Made by a program: the position numbers and the translations under genes
Notes under the pieces: generated by a model
Databases searched by the model: none
Told to the model about the DNA's origin: nothing
What the model saw: only the letters and a program-made list of their open reading frames with translations
Shown here: positions 52,608 through 61,917 of the stretch, piece by piece
Numbering within the stretch: the stretch's first letter is position 1
How the letters are laid out: every line of letters begins with the position of its first letter
Source of the DNA: Phosphoribacter sp037045045
GTDB lineage: Bacteria; Actinomycetota; Actinomycetes; Actinomycetales; Dermatophilaceae
Direction of reading: 5' to 3'
Length of the DNA stretch: 64,000 nucleotides
Assembly (NCBI GenBank): GCA_037045045.1
Contig: JBAOHL010000002.1
Coordinates: forward strand, 1 to 64,000

Positions 52608-52838
52608 GGGGCGAGCCTAGCCGCGGCCCCCATGCCGGGACAGGGCCCGTCCACGAGGTCACCGTCCGGGCCGGGCCGGGCCGGTCCGGTCCGGGCCGGG
52701 GAGGTGCCCCGGCACCGTTCCGGCGGCTCCGCGCAATGTCGACCGCGCTCGCGCAGATGGGGCAATCACAGCGGCTTGCCGCGAAGTTGTCCCGATTCAT
52801 GCCCTTTTGGACCCTGGTGGGCTTCTGGATCCCGCCGC

Positions 52839-52844
52839 TAATAT
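52839..52844 (+). promoter_or_regulatory. -10 box of the small membrane protein gene
   Basis: TAATAT ends 7 nt before ATG 52852. It is the best -10 match in the high-GC part of the window. 52608-52838 shows no other feature. Confidence 0.45.
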
Positions 52845-52851
52845 CGCTTAC

Positions 52852-53220
52852 ATGTCGACGGCGACGTGGCCCGACCCGACGCACAGCCCGTGCGCCGCGA
52901 CTCGGAGCGCGTCACAGCGGCGCACTCCCGTCACAGCAGCCCCACTGGGCCCGCTCGGTCGCCACGTGACGACCGTGACCACCGACCGCCGCCGCAGCCT
53001 GCTGGTCACGCTGGCCTCCGTGGCCGCCGCGAGCGGCCTGACCGCCCTCGCCTCGAGCCTGCCCCTGCTGCCGGCGCTGCTCGTCGGGTGGTTCGCCCTC
53101 GCCGCCGCCGTCGTCGCGTTCGGTCACGTCACGGCGTTGGTGGGCCCCAGCCGGGTCGAGGTATACGAGCATGGCTCCGTGCGCATCGACCGTCGTGGTG
53201 CCCGGCTGACCTTGAACTGA
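52852..53220 (+). CDS. Small membrane protein of unknown function
   Basis: 122 residues from ATG 52852. A polar N-terminal region of ~45 residues (STATWPDPTHSPCAATRSAS) is followed by a basic RRRSLL, two membrane helices (LLVTLASVAAASGLTALASS and ALLVGWFALAAAVVAFGHV) and a short strand-like tail VEVYEHGSVRIDRRGARLTL. The start is supported by the -10 box spacing; a GTG at 52966 would give an 84-residue protein with the same helices and cannot be excluded. No homologue recognised. Confidence 0.5.
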   Translation: MSTATWPDPTHSPCAATRSASQRRTPVTAAPLGPLGRHVTTVTTDRRRSLLVTLASVAAASGLTALASSLPLLPALLVGWFALAAAVVAFGHVTALVGPSRVEVYEHGSVRIDRRGARLTLN

Positions 53221-53289
53221 GCCGCCAGGGTCACCGAACGCCCGGCCTGTCCGCACGCCCGCCACGGCGTCCGCTGTCAGGATTGAGCC

Positions 53290-54177
53290 ATGACCTCTCC
53301 CATCGAGATCGTCGGCCTGCGCAAGTCGTTCGGATCCACCGTCGCTCTCGACGGACTCGACCTCACCGTCGAACAGGGCCAGATCCACGGGTTCCTCGGG
53401 CCCAACGGGGCCGGCAAGTCCACGACGATCAGGGTCCTGCTCGGACTGCTCCGAGCCGACGGCGGCACCGCCCGGCTGCTCGGCGGGGACCCCTGGACCG
53501 ATGTCGAGACCCTGCACCGCCGGATCGCTTATGTCCCCGGCGACGTCGCCCTGTGGCCCAACCTCACCGGCGGCGAGGTCATCGACCTGCTCTCGCGGCT
53601 GCGTGGCGGGCTCAACGCGGCCCGCCGCGACGACCTCGTCGCCCGGTTCGACCTCGATCCGACGAAGAAGGCCCGGGCCTATTCCAAGGGCAATCGCCAG
53701 AAGGTCGCCCTCGTGGCCGCCCTCGCCTCCGACGCCGACCTGCTGCTGCTCGACGAACCCACGGCGGGACTGGATCCGCTGATGGACCGCGTCTTCCGCG
53801 ACTACGTCCGAGGGGTGCGCGCCGAAGGTCGCACCGTGTTGCTCTCGAGCCACATCCTCTCGGAGGTCGAGGCGTTGTGCGACGTCGTGAGCATCATCAA
53901 GGACGGGCGCACGGTCGAGTCCGGCAGTCTCGCGGATCTGCGCCACCTCACCCGGACCGCGGTGAGCGCGGTGCTGGGCGCCGCCCCCGCGGTGGCCGAA
54001 TTGGCCGGTATACCCGGCGTGCACGACGTGACCGCCGACGGCACCCACGCGAGCATGTCGGTCGACTCCGAGCACATCGGGGACGTCCTTGCTGCTCTCG
54101 GGCGCCACGACATCCATGCCCTCACCTGCCAGCCGCCGACGCTGGAGGAACTGTTCATGCGGAGTTACTCCTCGTGA
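53290..54177 (+). CDS. ABC exporter ATPase
   Basis: 295 residues. Walker A GPNGAGKSTTIR, Q-loop AYVPGDVALWPNLT, signature YSKGNRQKVALVAAL (SKGNR instead of SGGQ), Walker B LLLLDEPTAGLDP, H-loop VLLSSHILSEVEAL. The C-terminal part of about 80 residues is like that of DrrA-type drug exporters. Its start is 69 nt after the small membrane protein. Overlaps its permease by 4 nt. Confidence 0.92.
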   Translation: MTSPIEIVGLRKSFGSTVALDGLDLTVEQGQIHGFLGPNGAGKSTTIRVLLGLLRADGGTARLLGGDPWTDVETLHRRIAYVPGDVALWPNLTGGEVIDLLSRLRGGLNAARRDDLVARFDLDPTKKARAYSKGNRQKVALVAALASDADLLLLDEPTAGLDPLMDRVFRDYVRGVRAEGRTVLLSSHILSEVEALCDVVSIIKDGRTVESGSLADLRHLTRTAVSAVLGAAPAVAELAGIPGVHDVTADGTHASMSVDSEHIGDVLAALGRHDIHALTCQPPTLEELFMRSYSS

Positions 54178-55778
54178 GCGAAACGAGCCTGGCCGGCACC
54201 GGGGCGCTTGTGCGACTCGCGCTGCGTCGCGACCGGGTCCTGCTGCCGGTCGGCATCCTCGGGATCACCGTGTTCGCGGTCGGCAGCGCGAAGGCGACCC
54301 TGGCGCTCTATCCGACGTCCGCGTCCTTGGGCACCGCGGTCACCGAGATCTTCTCCAGCCCGGCAGCCACCGCCATCTACGGCCCCATTAGCGACCCCAG
54401 CGACCCCGACGCGGTGGCCGTGGTCAAGACGACGATGTTCGGTGCGGTCCTACTCGCGATCTTCGGGTATGCCCTGGTGCGTCGACACACCCGATCGGAG
54501 GAGGAGGACGGCCGGTTCGAACTGCTCGCCGGGGGCGTCCTCGGACGCCGGGCCCCACTCGTCGCGGCGGTGACCCTGGCCAGCGCCGCGGTCCTCGCGA
54601 CGTGCGCGCTGACCTGGCTCGGGTACTCCGGGATCGGGATGGATCGCGCGGGCTCGTTCGCCGCGGCCGCCGGATGGGCCGCGGTCGGGCTCGCGTTCGT
54701 CGGCATCACCGCGGTCGCCGCCCAGGTGTCGAGCACGGCACGGTCGTGCGCAGGCATCTGCATGGGCGCGCTGGGACTGTCCTTCCTGCTCCGAGCGGTG
54801 ACGGACTCACGACCGGCCCTGCCCGCCTGGATCGGCTGGATCTCCCCGGTGGGTTGGACGTCGCGGGCCGAGGCGTTCGGCGCCGACCGGTGGTGGGTCG
54901 CGTTGCTCGGCGCGGCGATCCTTGTCGTCGGCGTGGTCGTGTCCTTCGCGCTGCTGGAACGACGCGACCTCGGCGCCGGTCTCGTCGCGACCCGTCCGGG
55001 TGCCGCGCACGCCGGTCCGACGCTCGGTTCGGCGCAGGGGCTGGCCTGGCGCCTGGCACGCAGCGGCGTCATCGGCTGGGCCATCGGTTTCGCCGTCGGC
55101 GGCCTAGTCGTCGGGTCTCTCGCGGCCAGCGCCGTGGACATGATCAAGGATCCGACTATCGCCGACCTGTTGCGCAAGATGGGCGGAGGTGAAGGCCTGC
55201 TCGTCGACGTCTACGTCACGACGGAGCTCGGCTTCATCGCCATCATCGGCGCGGCATACGGCATCACGGCGATCGGTCGCTGGCGCTCCGAGGAAACCCA
55301 CCAGCACGCCGAGCAGATCCTCGCCACGGCGACGACCCGGGGCCGGTTCGCCGCCAGCCACCTGGCCGTCGCCCTGCTCGGCACGGCCGCCCTCATGCTC
55401 GTGCTCGGCCTGAGCCTGGGCCTGGCCGACGCGAGCGCCGGTGGCGTCGCGGGCGGCGTCGGACGCGCCCTGCCGGCCGCCGCGGTGCGCATCCCGGCGA
55501 TCTGGGTCTGCGTCGGCGTGGCCACGGCGGCCCTCGGATGGGTGCCACGCTGGACCGCCGCGGTCGGCTGGGGCTCGCTGGTCCTGTTCCTCGTCGTCGG
55601 GGAGTTCGGCGGGTTGCTCGGCTTGCCGGGCTGGGTCATCGACCTCGCCCCGTTCACGCATGTCCCCCGGATGCCCGTGGAGCCGTTCGCGTGGGCTCCG
55701 ACCGTGTGGTTGCTGCTCGTGGCGGGTGCGCTGCTGGGGGCTGGCGTCCTCGGGTTCCGCCGCCGCGACGTCGGCTGA
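54174..55778 (+). CDS. ABC-2 type exporter permease (large, polyketide-antibiotic type)
   Basis: 534 residues from GTG 54174 with about twelve membrane helices, i.e. two fused six-helix halves. Patterns such as RRHTRSEEEDGRFELLAGGV and RWRSEETHQHAEQILATATT occur once in each half at the same place, which is the hallmark of the polyketide-antibiotic/TetAB-like exporter permeases of actinobacteria. With the preceding ATPase it forms a complete exporter; the substrate is unknown. Confidence 0.88.
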   Translation: MSETSLAGTGALVRLALRRDRVLLPVGILGITVFAVGSAKATLALYPTSASLGTAVTEIFSSPAATAIYGPISDPSDPDAVAVVKTTMFGAVLLAIFGYALVRRHTRSEEEDGRFELLAGGVLGRRAPLVAAVTLASAAVLATCALTWLGYSGIGMDRAGSFAAAAGWAAVGLAFVGITAVAAQVSSTARSCAGICMGALGLSFLLRAVTDSRPALPAWIGWISPVGWTSRAEAFGADRWWVALLGAAILVVGVVVSFALLERRDLGAGLVATRPGAAHAGPTLGSAQGLAWRLARSGVIGWAIGFAVGGLVVGSLAASAVDMIKDPTIADLLRKMGGGEGLLVDVYVTTELGFIAIIGAAYGITAIGRWRSEETHQHAEQILATATTRGRFAASHLAVALLGTAALMLVLGLSLGLADASAGGVAGGVGRALPAAAVRIPAIWVCVGVATAALGWVPRWTAAVGWGSLVLFLVVGEFGGLLGLPGWVIDLAPFTHVPRMPVEPFAWAPTVWLLLVAGALLGAGVLGFRRRDVG

Positions 55779-55831
55779 CTCCGCAGCGGGTCACACCCGG
55801 CGTGGCGGGACGACGGTGGCCGGGCTCCCGG

Positions 55832-56881
55832 TCAGCCTCCGGCGACCACGGGGAGCGGACGCGCGGGGTCGGCACAGCAGTCCTGGCCGCACCAGCGCGC
55901 CGGTGCGGGCTCGGGTATGCCGCGCAACCGGTCGGCGAGGCGGTCGGCCAGATCGTCGAGGAAGGCCGGATGGGTGCCAGGGGTCTGAACCCGGACCAAC
56001 CGCACGCCGAGTTCCCGGGCAACCGACGCGGCCTCGACGTCGAGATCCCAGAGGACCTCGACATGGTCGGTGAGGAACCCCACGGGCAGCAAGGCGATCG
56101 ACCGGACCCCGTCGGCCGCCGCGGCGCGTATCGCCTCTCCGACGTCGGGCTCCAGCCACGGCACCTGGGGCGGGCCGCTGCGAGACTGGAAGACAAGCCG
56201 CCACGGGGGGACGGCGACGCGGGCCAGTCGCGCGGCGGTGGCGACTGCGGCGCCGCTGACCCGGCGCAACTCGGCGACGTACGACCCGCCTGCCGGCCGA
56301 CCGTTCGACTCGGACGTCGATTCGACGTCCCGACCGGAACGCGACGCGGCAGCGCTCGGGATCGAATGAGCCGTGGCCAACACGAGGCTCCCGGAGCCCA
56401 GTTCGGCGAGCGCCGGCGCGAGCCGCTCGCCGAGGGCCTCGCCAAGGCCCGGCAGATCGGTATACGGCGCGAGCTTGGTGACCTGCAGACTGGCCGGCGC
56501 CACCGCCAGATCCTCGCGATACTGCCGGCACCCGGAGTAGGAGGGAAAGGCGCTGGAGGCGAACGCGAGCACCCGGCGGTGGCCGGCCCTGGCGATGTCC
56601 GTGAGGACGTCGCCGACGTACGGCGGGCTGTTGCGGTGACCGAGGTATGCCGGTACGTCCATCCCGCGCGCCCGCAGCCGGGTCACGACGGCGTGCAGCA
56701 GGTCACGGTTCTGCGCGTTGAGGGGGCTGGCGCCGCCCAAGGCGTGGTAATGCTCGGCGACCCGGGCGAGCCGCTCGCGGGGCACTCCGCGACCGGCGGT
56801 AACCCGCTCGAGGAACGGCATGACTTGTGCGGCGGACTCCGGACCCCCGAACCCGACGAGCAGCAGGGCGTCGTAGGTCAT
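55832..56881 (-). CDS. cpfC: Coproporphyrin III ferrochelatase
   Basis: 349 residues from ATG 56881. Ferrochelatase fold: DALLLVGFGGPESAAQVMPF, HYHALGGASPLNAQNRDLL, AYLGHRNSPPYVGDVLTDIA, VLATAHSIPS (catalytic His) and LPVGFLTDHVEVLWDLDVEA (second His/Glu). In actinobacteria this enzyme inserts iron into coproporphyrin III, and ChdC then makes protoheme; the adjacent chdC gene confirms that route. The C-terminus has two neighbouring Cys (WCGQDCCADP), the position where actinobacterial members carry a [2Fe-2S] cluster. Last gene of the heme operon, 4-nt overlap. Confidence 0.93.
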   Translation of the reverse strand: MTYDALLLVGFGGPESAAQVMPFLERVTAGRGVPRERLARVAEHYHALGGASPLNAQNRDLLHAVVTRLRARGMDVPAYLGHRNSPPYVGDVLTDIARAGHRRVLAFASSAFPSYSGCRQYREDLAVAPASLQVTKLAPYTDLPGLGEALGERLAPALAELGSGSLVLATAHSIPSAAASRSGRDVESTSESNGRPAGGSYVAELRRVSGAAVATAARLARVAVPPWRLVFQSRSGPPQVPWLEPDVGEAIRAAAADGVRSIALLPVGFLTDHVEVLWDLDVEAASVARELGVRLVRVQTPGTHPAFLDDLADRLADRLRGIPEPAPARWCGQDCCADPARPLPVVAGG

Positions 56882-57666
56882 CGAAGAACGTCGAGGGCCT
56901 CGGCCGTTGTGACGAGCCGGCCCGGGAAGAACGGCGTCTCGACCCGCACGTGTCGCCGGGCGCCCGACCCACGCAAATGGCGCATGAGGTCGACGATCTC
57001 GTGCAGCACCGGCCCCTCGAGGGCAAGGATCCACTCGTAGTCGCCGAGGGCGAAGGCAGCCACGGTGTTGCTGAGCACTCGCCCGTACTCCCTTCCCATC
57101 CGGCCGTGTTCGACGAGCAGGTCCCGGCGTTCGGCCTCCGGCAGGAGGTACCACTCGGTGGAGCGGACGAACGGGTAGACCACCGCCCAGGCCTGCGCGG
57201 GAGCGCCGGTCATGAAGGCCGGCACGTGCCCCTTGTTGAACTCGGCCGGCCGGTGCATGCCCATCGCCGACCACACGACGTCGACGTCGTCACGCAGGAC
57301 CTCACGGGTGAGCCGGCGCACCGCGCGCTGCACCGACTCGGGATTCGGCCCGTGCAGCCACACCATGAGGTCGGCGTCCGGGCGCATCGCCGACACGTCG
57401 TAGAAGCCCCGCACCGTGACGTCGTCCCCGGCCAGGGTGGCGACGAGGTCGTCGACGTCCGCCGCGGCCGTGTCGAGGATGGGCCGGCCGCGGCGCCGGG
57501 CGAGGACCACCCAGCAGGTGTAGCGAATCGTTTCGTTGATCTCGCGGGCGCCCACCCGGCGTCGTGCGGTGTCGGTCGTCGTCTCGATCGTCGTGTCGGT
57601 CGCCCTGTCGGTCGTGTCGTCAGTCGCTGTGTCGGTCGTGGCGTCGGTCGTCGTCTCGGTGCTCAT
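56878..57666 (-). CDS. chdC: Coproheme decarboxylase (HemQ)
   Basis: 262 residues. Chlorite-dismutase-like fold: INETIRYTCWVVLARR, VRGFYDVSAMRPDADLMVWL, NKGHVPAFMTGAPAQAWAVV (heme-proximal region), YPFVRSTEWYLLPEAERRDL (catalytic Tyr region), LSNTVAAFALGDYEWILALE. It turns coproheme into heme b. The first ~36 residues are an unusual Thr/Asp tail (TTDATTDTATDDTTDRAT) encoded by short tandem DNA repeats, not part of the normal fold. Between cgoX and cpfC with 4-nt overlaps on both sides. Confidence 0.93.
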   Translation of the reverse strand: MSTETTTDATTDTATDDTTDRATDTTIETTTDTARRRVGAREINETIRYTCWVVLARRRGRPILDTAAADVDDLVATLAGDDVTVRGFYDVSAMRPDADLMVWLHGPNPESVQRAVRRLTREVLRDDVDVVWSAMGMHRPAEFNKGHVPAFMTGAPAQAWAVVYPFVRSTEWYLLPEAERRDLLVEHGRMGREYGRVLSNTVAAFALGDYEWILALEGPVLHEIVDLMRHLRGSGARRHVRVETPFFPGRLVTTAEALDVLR

Positions 57667-59099
57667 TCGGATTCCCTTCTCGTGTCGGCCATCTCGCGGC
57701 GTTCAGTGCCGAGTGCCAGCCGTGCGGCGCGCCGTCCGTCGGCGATGCAATCGGGGATGCCGACCCCGTTGAGGGCCGCACCGGCAACCCGCCAGGTCGG
57801 CTGGGGCACCAGCCCCGCCTCGACGCGGGCGACCCGGTCGAGATGACCCACGGCATACCGGGGCATGACACCGCGCCAGCGGGTGACCCGGCGCAGCCGA
57901 GGAGGGCGGTGGGCGCCGAGCACGGCGGCGACGTGGTCGCTCACCGCTGTCGCGACGACGTCGTCCGGCGCGGTGGCCAGAGTGGCGATCCGCTCGGGGA
58001 CGAACGCCCGCAGCAGGACCACCCCCGCGGGTGCCCGACCCGGCCATTTCGCCGAGGACACCGTCACCCCGCTCACCGGCGCAGGGTCGGCCTCGAGCCA
58101 GCCGTGGCTGACCGGTGGCTCGTCGAACGCGTCCGCCGCCCAGGCGAGGGTGACGACGGTGCTCGACCCGTGGGGGATCTCGCGCAGCGCCGCAGCAGCG
58201 TGGGGCGCTCGCCCCGCAAGGAGTTCCGCGCTCGGATCTGCGCCCGCGGCCAGGACCACCGCACCCACTCGCTCGGCCGACAACGCGCCATACCGCACCG
58301 TGGTGCCCGACGGGCCCGCCTCGAGGGCGGCCGGCGCGGTGCCGAGGCGGACCGTCGCGCCGCGCTCGAGCAGCGCGGCCTGCAGTGCCTCGGGCAGCGA
58401 ACCGAGTCCACGCCGAAGGCTGCGGAAGGGCGATGTCGCGCCAGGAGCCGAGTCGCTGGGGGTACCAGCAGCGGCGCGCCGCGCGCGCCCTTGGGACAGG
58501 CCGGCGAGCAGCAGGCTGCGGTGACCCCGCTCGTCCTCCCGCAGGTTCGGCAGCACCGCGTCGAGGCTGAGCTCGTCGAGCCCAGCCCCGTAGACACCGC
58601 CGACGAGCGGTTGGGCCAACCGGTCGACGACGCCGTTGCCGAGCCGCGCGCGCAGGAACGGCCCGACCGCGACGTCCTCGTCGGGCAGTCGGCGCGGCAG
58701 GAGCAGATCGAGAGCCGCGCGCGCCTTGTCCCATGGGCTCAGGAGGTGGGTGCGCAGGAAGGGGCCGAGCCGAGTCGGCACGCCGAGGCCCATACCCTCC
58801 GGGATCGGACGCAGCCGGCCGCCACTGCGGATGTGGACGGTGCGGTCGGGTCCGACGCCAACCACCTCCCCGCCGAGGCCGAGCTCGTCGACGAGATCCA
58901 GCGCCGCGGGCCGATAGGCCACGAAGGCGTCCGGGCCGCGCTCGATGACCAGCCCGTCGACGCGCTCGGTGCTCACCTTGCCGCCGACCTGCTGCGCCGG
59001 ATCGAGCACGAGCACCGACGCCCCGGCCTCGCTCGCCTCCCAGGCCGCGGCCAGGCCGGTGATCCCCGCACCGACGACGAGCAGGTCGTATGCCGTCAC
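57663..59099 (-). CDS. cgoX: Coproporphyrinogen III oxidase (HemY type)
   Basis: 478 residues from GTG 59099. FAD-dependent: N-terminal dinucleotide site LLVVGAGITGLAAAWEASEA, then QVGGKVSTERVDGLVIERGP and DAFVAYRPAAL; QPLVGGVYGAGLDELSLDA in the substrate domain; and a C-terminal VAGAALNGVGIPDCIADGRR flavin motif. In the coproporphyrin-dependent pathway it makes coproporphyrin III. Overlaps hemE and chdC by 4 nt. Confidence 0.93.
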   Translation of the reverse strand: MTAYDLLVVGAGITGLAAAWEASEAGASVLVLDPAQQVGGKVSTERVDGLVIERGPDAFVAYRPAALDLVDELGLGGEVVGVGPDRTVHIRSGGRLRPIPEGMGLGVPTRLGPFLRTHLLSPWDKARAALDLLLPRRLPDEDVAVGPFLRARLGNGVVDRLAQPLVGGVYGAGLDELSLDAVLPNLREDERGHRSLLLAGLSQGRARRAAAGTPSDSAPGATSPFRSLRRGLGSLPEALQAALLERGATVRLGTAPAALEAGPSGTTVRYGALSAERVGAVVLAAGADPSAELLAGRAPHAAAALREIPHGSSTVVTLAWAADAFDEPPVSHGWLEADPAPVSGVTVSSAKWPGRAPAGVVLLRAFVPERIATLATAPDDVVATAVSDHVAAVLGAHRPPRLRRVTRWRGVMPRYAVGHLDRVARVEAGLVPQPTWRVAGAALNGVGIPDCIADGRRAARLALGTERREMADTRRESE

Positions 59100-60205
59100 G
59101 GCGCCCTTTCCGTGGTGGGCATGGGGTCGCCGTGCCGGGGTCGCCCGTCGCCGAGGGAGTGCACGAGCCCGACGATCCGGGTGAGCACATCCGGGTCGGT
59201 GTCCGGCGGCACCCCGTGCCCGAGGTTGACGACGTGCCCGGGGGCGAGGGCTCCCCGTCGGACGACGTCGCGGACGTGGCGCTCGAGCACCGGCCACGGG
59301 GCACCGAGAAGCTCCGGGTCGATGTTGCCCTGCACGGGCACGCCCCCGCCGAGGGCGCAGACTGCCTCGTCGAGCGGAGTCTGCGGGTCGACCCCCACGG
59401 CGTCGGCCCCGGCCTCGTGCAGCGCCGCCAGCAAGTGGCGGGTCCGGGTGCCGAAATGGATCCGAGGGACACCCAGCGCGCCGACGGCGTGGAGCACGGC
59501 GGCCGAGTGCGGCAGGACCGCCGCGCGATAGTCGGCCTCGCCGAGCGCACCGACCCAAGAGTCGAACAGTTGCACCGCGGCGGCGCCCGCCTCGACCTGT
59601 GCCCGAAGGAAGGCGGTGCTCGTGCGGGCGACCCAGCCCAGGAGGGCGTCCCAGGTGGGCCGGTCCTCGCGCAGCAGCGCTCTCATCGTGGGCAATTCGC
59701 GACTGGGCCGGCCTTCGACGAGATAGGACGCCACGGTGAAGGGGGCCCCGGCGAAGCCGACAAGCGGGGTGTCGCCGAGTTCCGCGACGGCCAGACGCGC
59801 CGCCTCGCGCACCGGCTCCAGCGCCTGCGGATCGATGTCGGGCAGGGCGTTGACCTGGCGAGCGGTGCGGATCGGCTCGTCGAGGACCGGTCCCACGCCA
59901 GGGACGATCTGCACGCCGACCCCGGCCAGGCGCACCGGGACGACGATGTCCGAGAAGAAGACTGCCGCGTCGACCCCGTGGCGTCGCACCGGCTGACACG
60001 TGATCTCCGCGGCCAGCGCCGGAGTGAGGCACGCGTCGAGCATCGCCGTGCCGGCCCGGGCCGCCCGGTACTCGGGCAGCGACCGCCCGGCCTGGCGCAT
60101 GAACCAGACCGGCAGCCGCTGCGGCCGCTCACCTCGGAGGGCGCGGACGAGGGGACTGGCGGCTATGGCGTTCACAGGGGTTCCTGGATGGGCGACCGAT
60201 TTCAT
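59096..60205 (-). CDS. hemE: Uroporphyrinogen decarboxylase
   Basis: 369 residues. Signature PVWFMRQAGRSLPEYRAAR near residue 32, FFSDIVVPVRLAGVGVQIVP (catalytic Asp), GFAGAPFTVASYLVEG (second signature), VQLFDSWVGALGEADYRAAV and QGNIDPELLGAPW. It decarboxylates uroporphyrinogen III to coproporphyrinogen III. The ATG at 60205 overlaps the hemA stop by 4 nt. A TTTCAT/ATG context without its own Shine-Dalgarno suggests coupling. Confidence 0.95.
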   Translation of the reverse strand: MKSVAHPGTPVNAIAASPLVRALRGERPQRLPVWFMRQAGRSLPEYRAARAGTAMLDACLTPALAAEITCQPVRRHGVDAAVFFSDIVVPVRLAGVGVQIVPGVGPVLDEPIRTARQVNALPDIDPQALEPVREAARLAVAELGDTPLVGFAGAPFTVASYLVEGRPSRELPTMRALLREDRPTWDALLGWVARTSTAFLRAQVEAGAAAVQLFDSWVGALGEADYRAAVLPHSAAVLHAVGALGVPRIHFGTRTRHLLAALHEAGADAVGVDPQTPLDEAVCALGGGVPVQGNIDPELLGAPWPVLERHVRDVVRRGALAPGHVVNLGHGVPPDTDPDVLTRIVGLVHSLGDGRPRHGDPMPTTERAP

Positions 60206-61623
60206 CGCTCGTCGACGACGATGCCGAAGAGGGTGTTGAGCGCGTGCAGGTAGTCGTCGAGTTCGCCCTCGCGGGCCAGTTCCGCGGCGCGCACACTCGG
60301 GGTGTGCAGCAGCGCGCCCGAGACTCGACGCAGTGACCGGGCGATCGCATCGGCCGTTTCTGGTGGGTAGCGCCGGGTCGCGAGTTCGGCCTCGCGCGCG
60401 ATGATGCGGCTCACATAGGAGCGCATGGCCGTCACGGCGGGCGCCGCCGTGCGCCCCTCCTCCAGATGCAGGTATGCCGCGACGCCGCGCTCCACGAGGT
60501 CCTGGGCCGCGACCAGAGCACTGGCGTGTTCGTGGGGGGCGTGGGCGCCGATCTCGTCGAGGGTGAGGACGTCGACGTGGACCAGGTCGGCGGCCTCCGG
60601 GGTGAGTTCGCCGGACATCGACAGGTCGAGGACCGGCAGGACCTGGCGGGCGTCGGCTCGGGCCCGGGCCAGCGTCGCGGCGTCGAGCGGTTGCGCGCCC
60701 GGCCGGCTGCACAGGACGAGGACGTCCGCGCGGGTGAGGGCCTCGGCGAGCCCGCCCGGCGGGACTGGCGTCACGGCGGGGTGGGTCAGCGCGAATTCCT
60801 GGGCCCGCCCGGTGCGGGAGTGGACGTCGATTGTTCGGGCGTCGCGGCGGGCGAGTTCGGCCACGACGACACCGGCAAAGTCACCGGTGCCGACGACGAG
60901 GACGCGCTGGCCCCGAACCGGGCCGTGGTGCTGCTCGACGAGGTCGAGGCCGACCGAGGCCAACGAGCGCCCGGAGGACCCGAGATCGGTGTGCTTGGTG
61001 ACCGCCTTGGCGGTCTGCAGGGCGTCCTGGAACAGGCGCCGGAGCGCCGGAGTAGCGGTGTCTTGCGCGGTGGCGAGGGCGGCCCGCACCTGGCCCGCGA
61101 TCTGGGCTTCCCCCACGACCATCGAATCGAGCCCGCAGGCCACCGAGAAGAGGTGTTCGGCGACGCTGTCGCCTGCGTGCACCTGCATGGCGTCGATGAT
61201 CCCGGGCCGGTCGGGCAGGCTCTCCCGCACCGCAGCCAGGGCGCGCTCGACCCCGCCGTGGAAGCTTGGCGAATCGAGGTAAAGCTCGAAGCGGTTGCAC
61301 GTCGCGAGCAGGACGTGGCCGGCGATGCCGGTCCCCTGCGCGGGGTCTTCGGGGGCTCCTGCTTGCGGTGCTGCGCCGACACGCTCCACAGGGGGTGCCG
61401 CGTTGCCGGGTTGCGCTGGGGGTGCCGTCCCGTCAGGTCCCGCTGAGAGTGCCGCGCTGTCGGGTTCCGCAGGGGGTCCTGCGCTGCCGAGTCCCACATG
61501 GGCTACCCAGCTGTCGGGCCGCTGCGTCAGTAGTGCCGCGATCTGGGGGCCGTGGAACTCGAGCGCGGCGAGGTCCTCCGACCCGAGGTGGTGATGGCTG
61601 GCACCGACCGCCAAGAGAGGCAC
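60202..61623 (-). CDS. hemA: Glutamyl-tRNA reductase with a 9-residue repeat insertion
   Basis: 473 residues from GTG 61623. It starts tetrapyrrole synthesis by reducing Glu-tRNA to glutamate-1-semialdehyde. LLAVGASHHHLGSEDLAALE, the catalytic LLATCNRFELYLD (Cys109), VVGEAQIAGQVRAAL, VLVVGTGDFAGVVVAELARR and the dimerisation end are normal. Between residues 47 and about 91 there is an extra Ala/Pro/Gly-rich stretch of five 9-residue repeats (SAGPPAEPD, SAALSAGPD, GTAPPAQPG, NAAPPVERV, GAAPQAGAP), which moves the catalytic Cys from its usual place near residue 50. First gene of the heme operon; TAACAT lies 6 nt upstream. Confidence 0.93.
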   Translation of the reverse strand: MPLLAVGASHHHLGSEDLAALEFHGPQIAALLTQRPDSWVAHVGLGSAGPPAEPDSAALSAGPDGTAPPAQPGNAAPPVERVGAAPQAGAPEDPAQGTGIAGHVLLATCNRFELYLDSPSFHGGVERALAAVRESLPDRPGIIDAMQVHAGDSVAEHLFSVACGLDSMVVGEAQIAGQVRAALATAQDTATPALRRLFQDALQTAKAVTKHTDLGSSGRSLASVGLDLVEQHHGPVRGQRVLVVGTGDFAGVVVAELARRDARTIDVHSRTGRAQEFALTHPAVTPVPPGGLAEALTRADVLVLCSRPGAQPLDAATLARARADARQVLPVLDLSMSGELTPEAADLVHVDVLTLDEIGAHAPHEHASALVAAQDLVERGVAAYLHLEEGRTAAPAVTAMRSYVSRIIAREAELATRRYPPETADAIARSLRRVSGALLHTPSVRAAELAREGELDDYLHALNTLFGIVVDER

Positions 61624-61629
61624 CTGGCG

Positions 61630-61635
61630 ATGTTA
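61630..61635 (-). promoter_or_regulatory. -10 box of the heme operon
   Basis: TAACAT on the minus strand, 6 nt upstream of the hemA GTG at 61623; implies a leaderless start. Confidence 0.45.
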
Positions 61636-61877
61636 AACCTCTTCGCGGGGTGCTTCGTCCGTTGTGTCACGGGACGTCTGTTGTCGACACCGTTGTCGCG
61701 TCATGGTATTCGCGCTGTCCGGCATCCCTCGGGCGTGGAATGCAGCGGGCCCTGGGGGTACACCACGACGGCACAACCCACCCGATCCGCGACGCGGTCT
61801 CCCGCTGACCTCCGGCATGCGGCGACCCCGAACGGGCACCTACCTCGGGTCTGCCTACACCGCGTCTGCCGGCCCCG

Positions 61878-61917
61878 GTGTGGCGGAACGCGCGGCATAC
61901 GGCGCGCTGCGCCACAC
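61878..61917. repeat. GTGTGGC palindrome, copy 1
   Basis: GTGTGGCGGAACGCGC (61878-61893) and GCGCGCTGCGCCACAC (61902-61917) form an imperfect 16-bp inverted repeat around GGCATACG. Same design as the two copies at 63312-63435 (GTGTGGC-GAA-CGCGC … GCGCG-AAG-GCCACAC). It lies before hemA and after the stop of the endonuclease-like gene. Confidence 0.65.
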
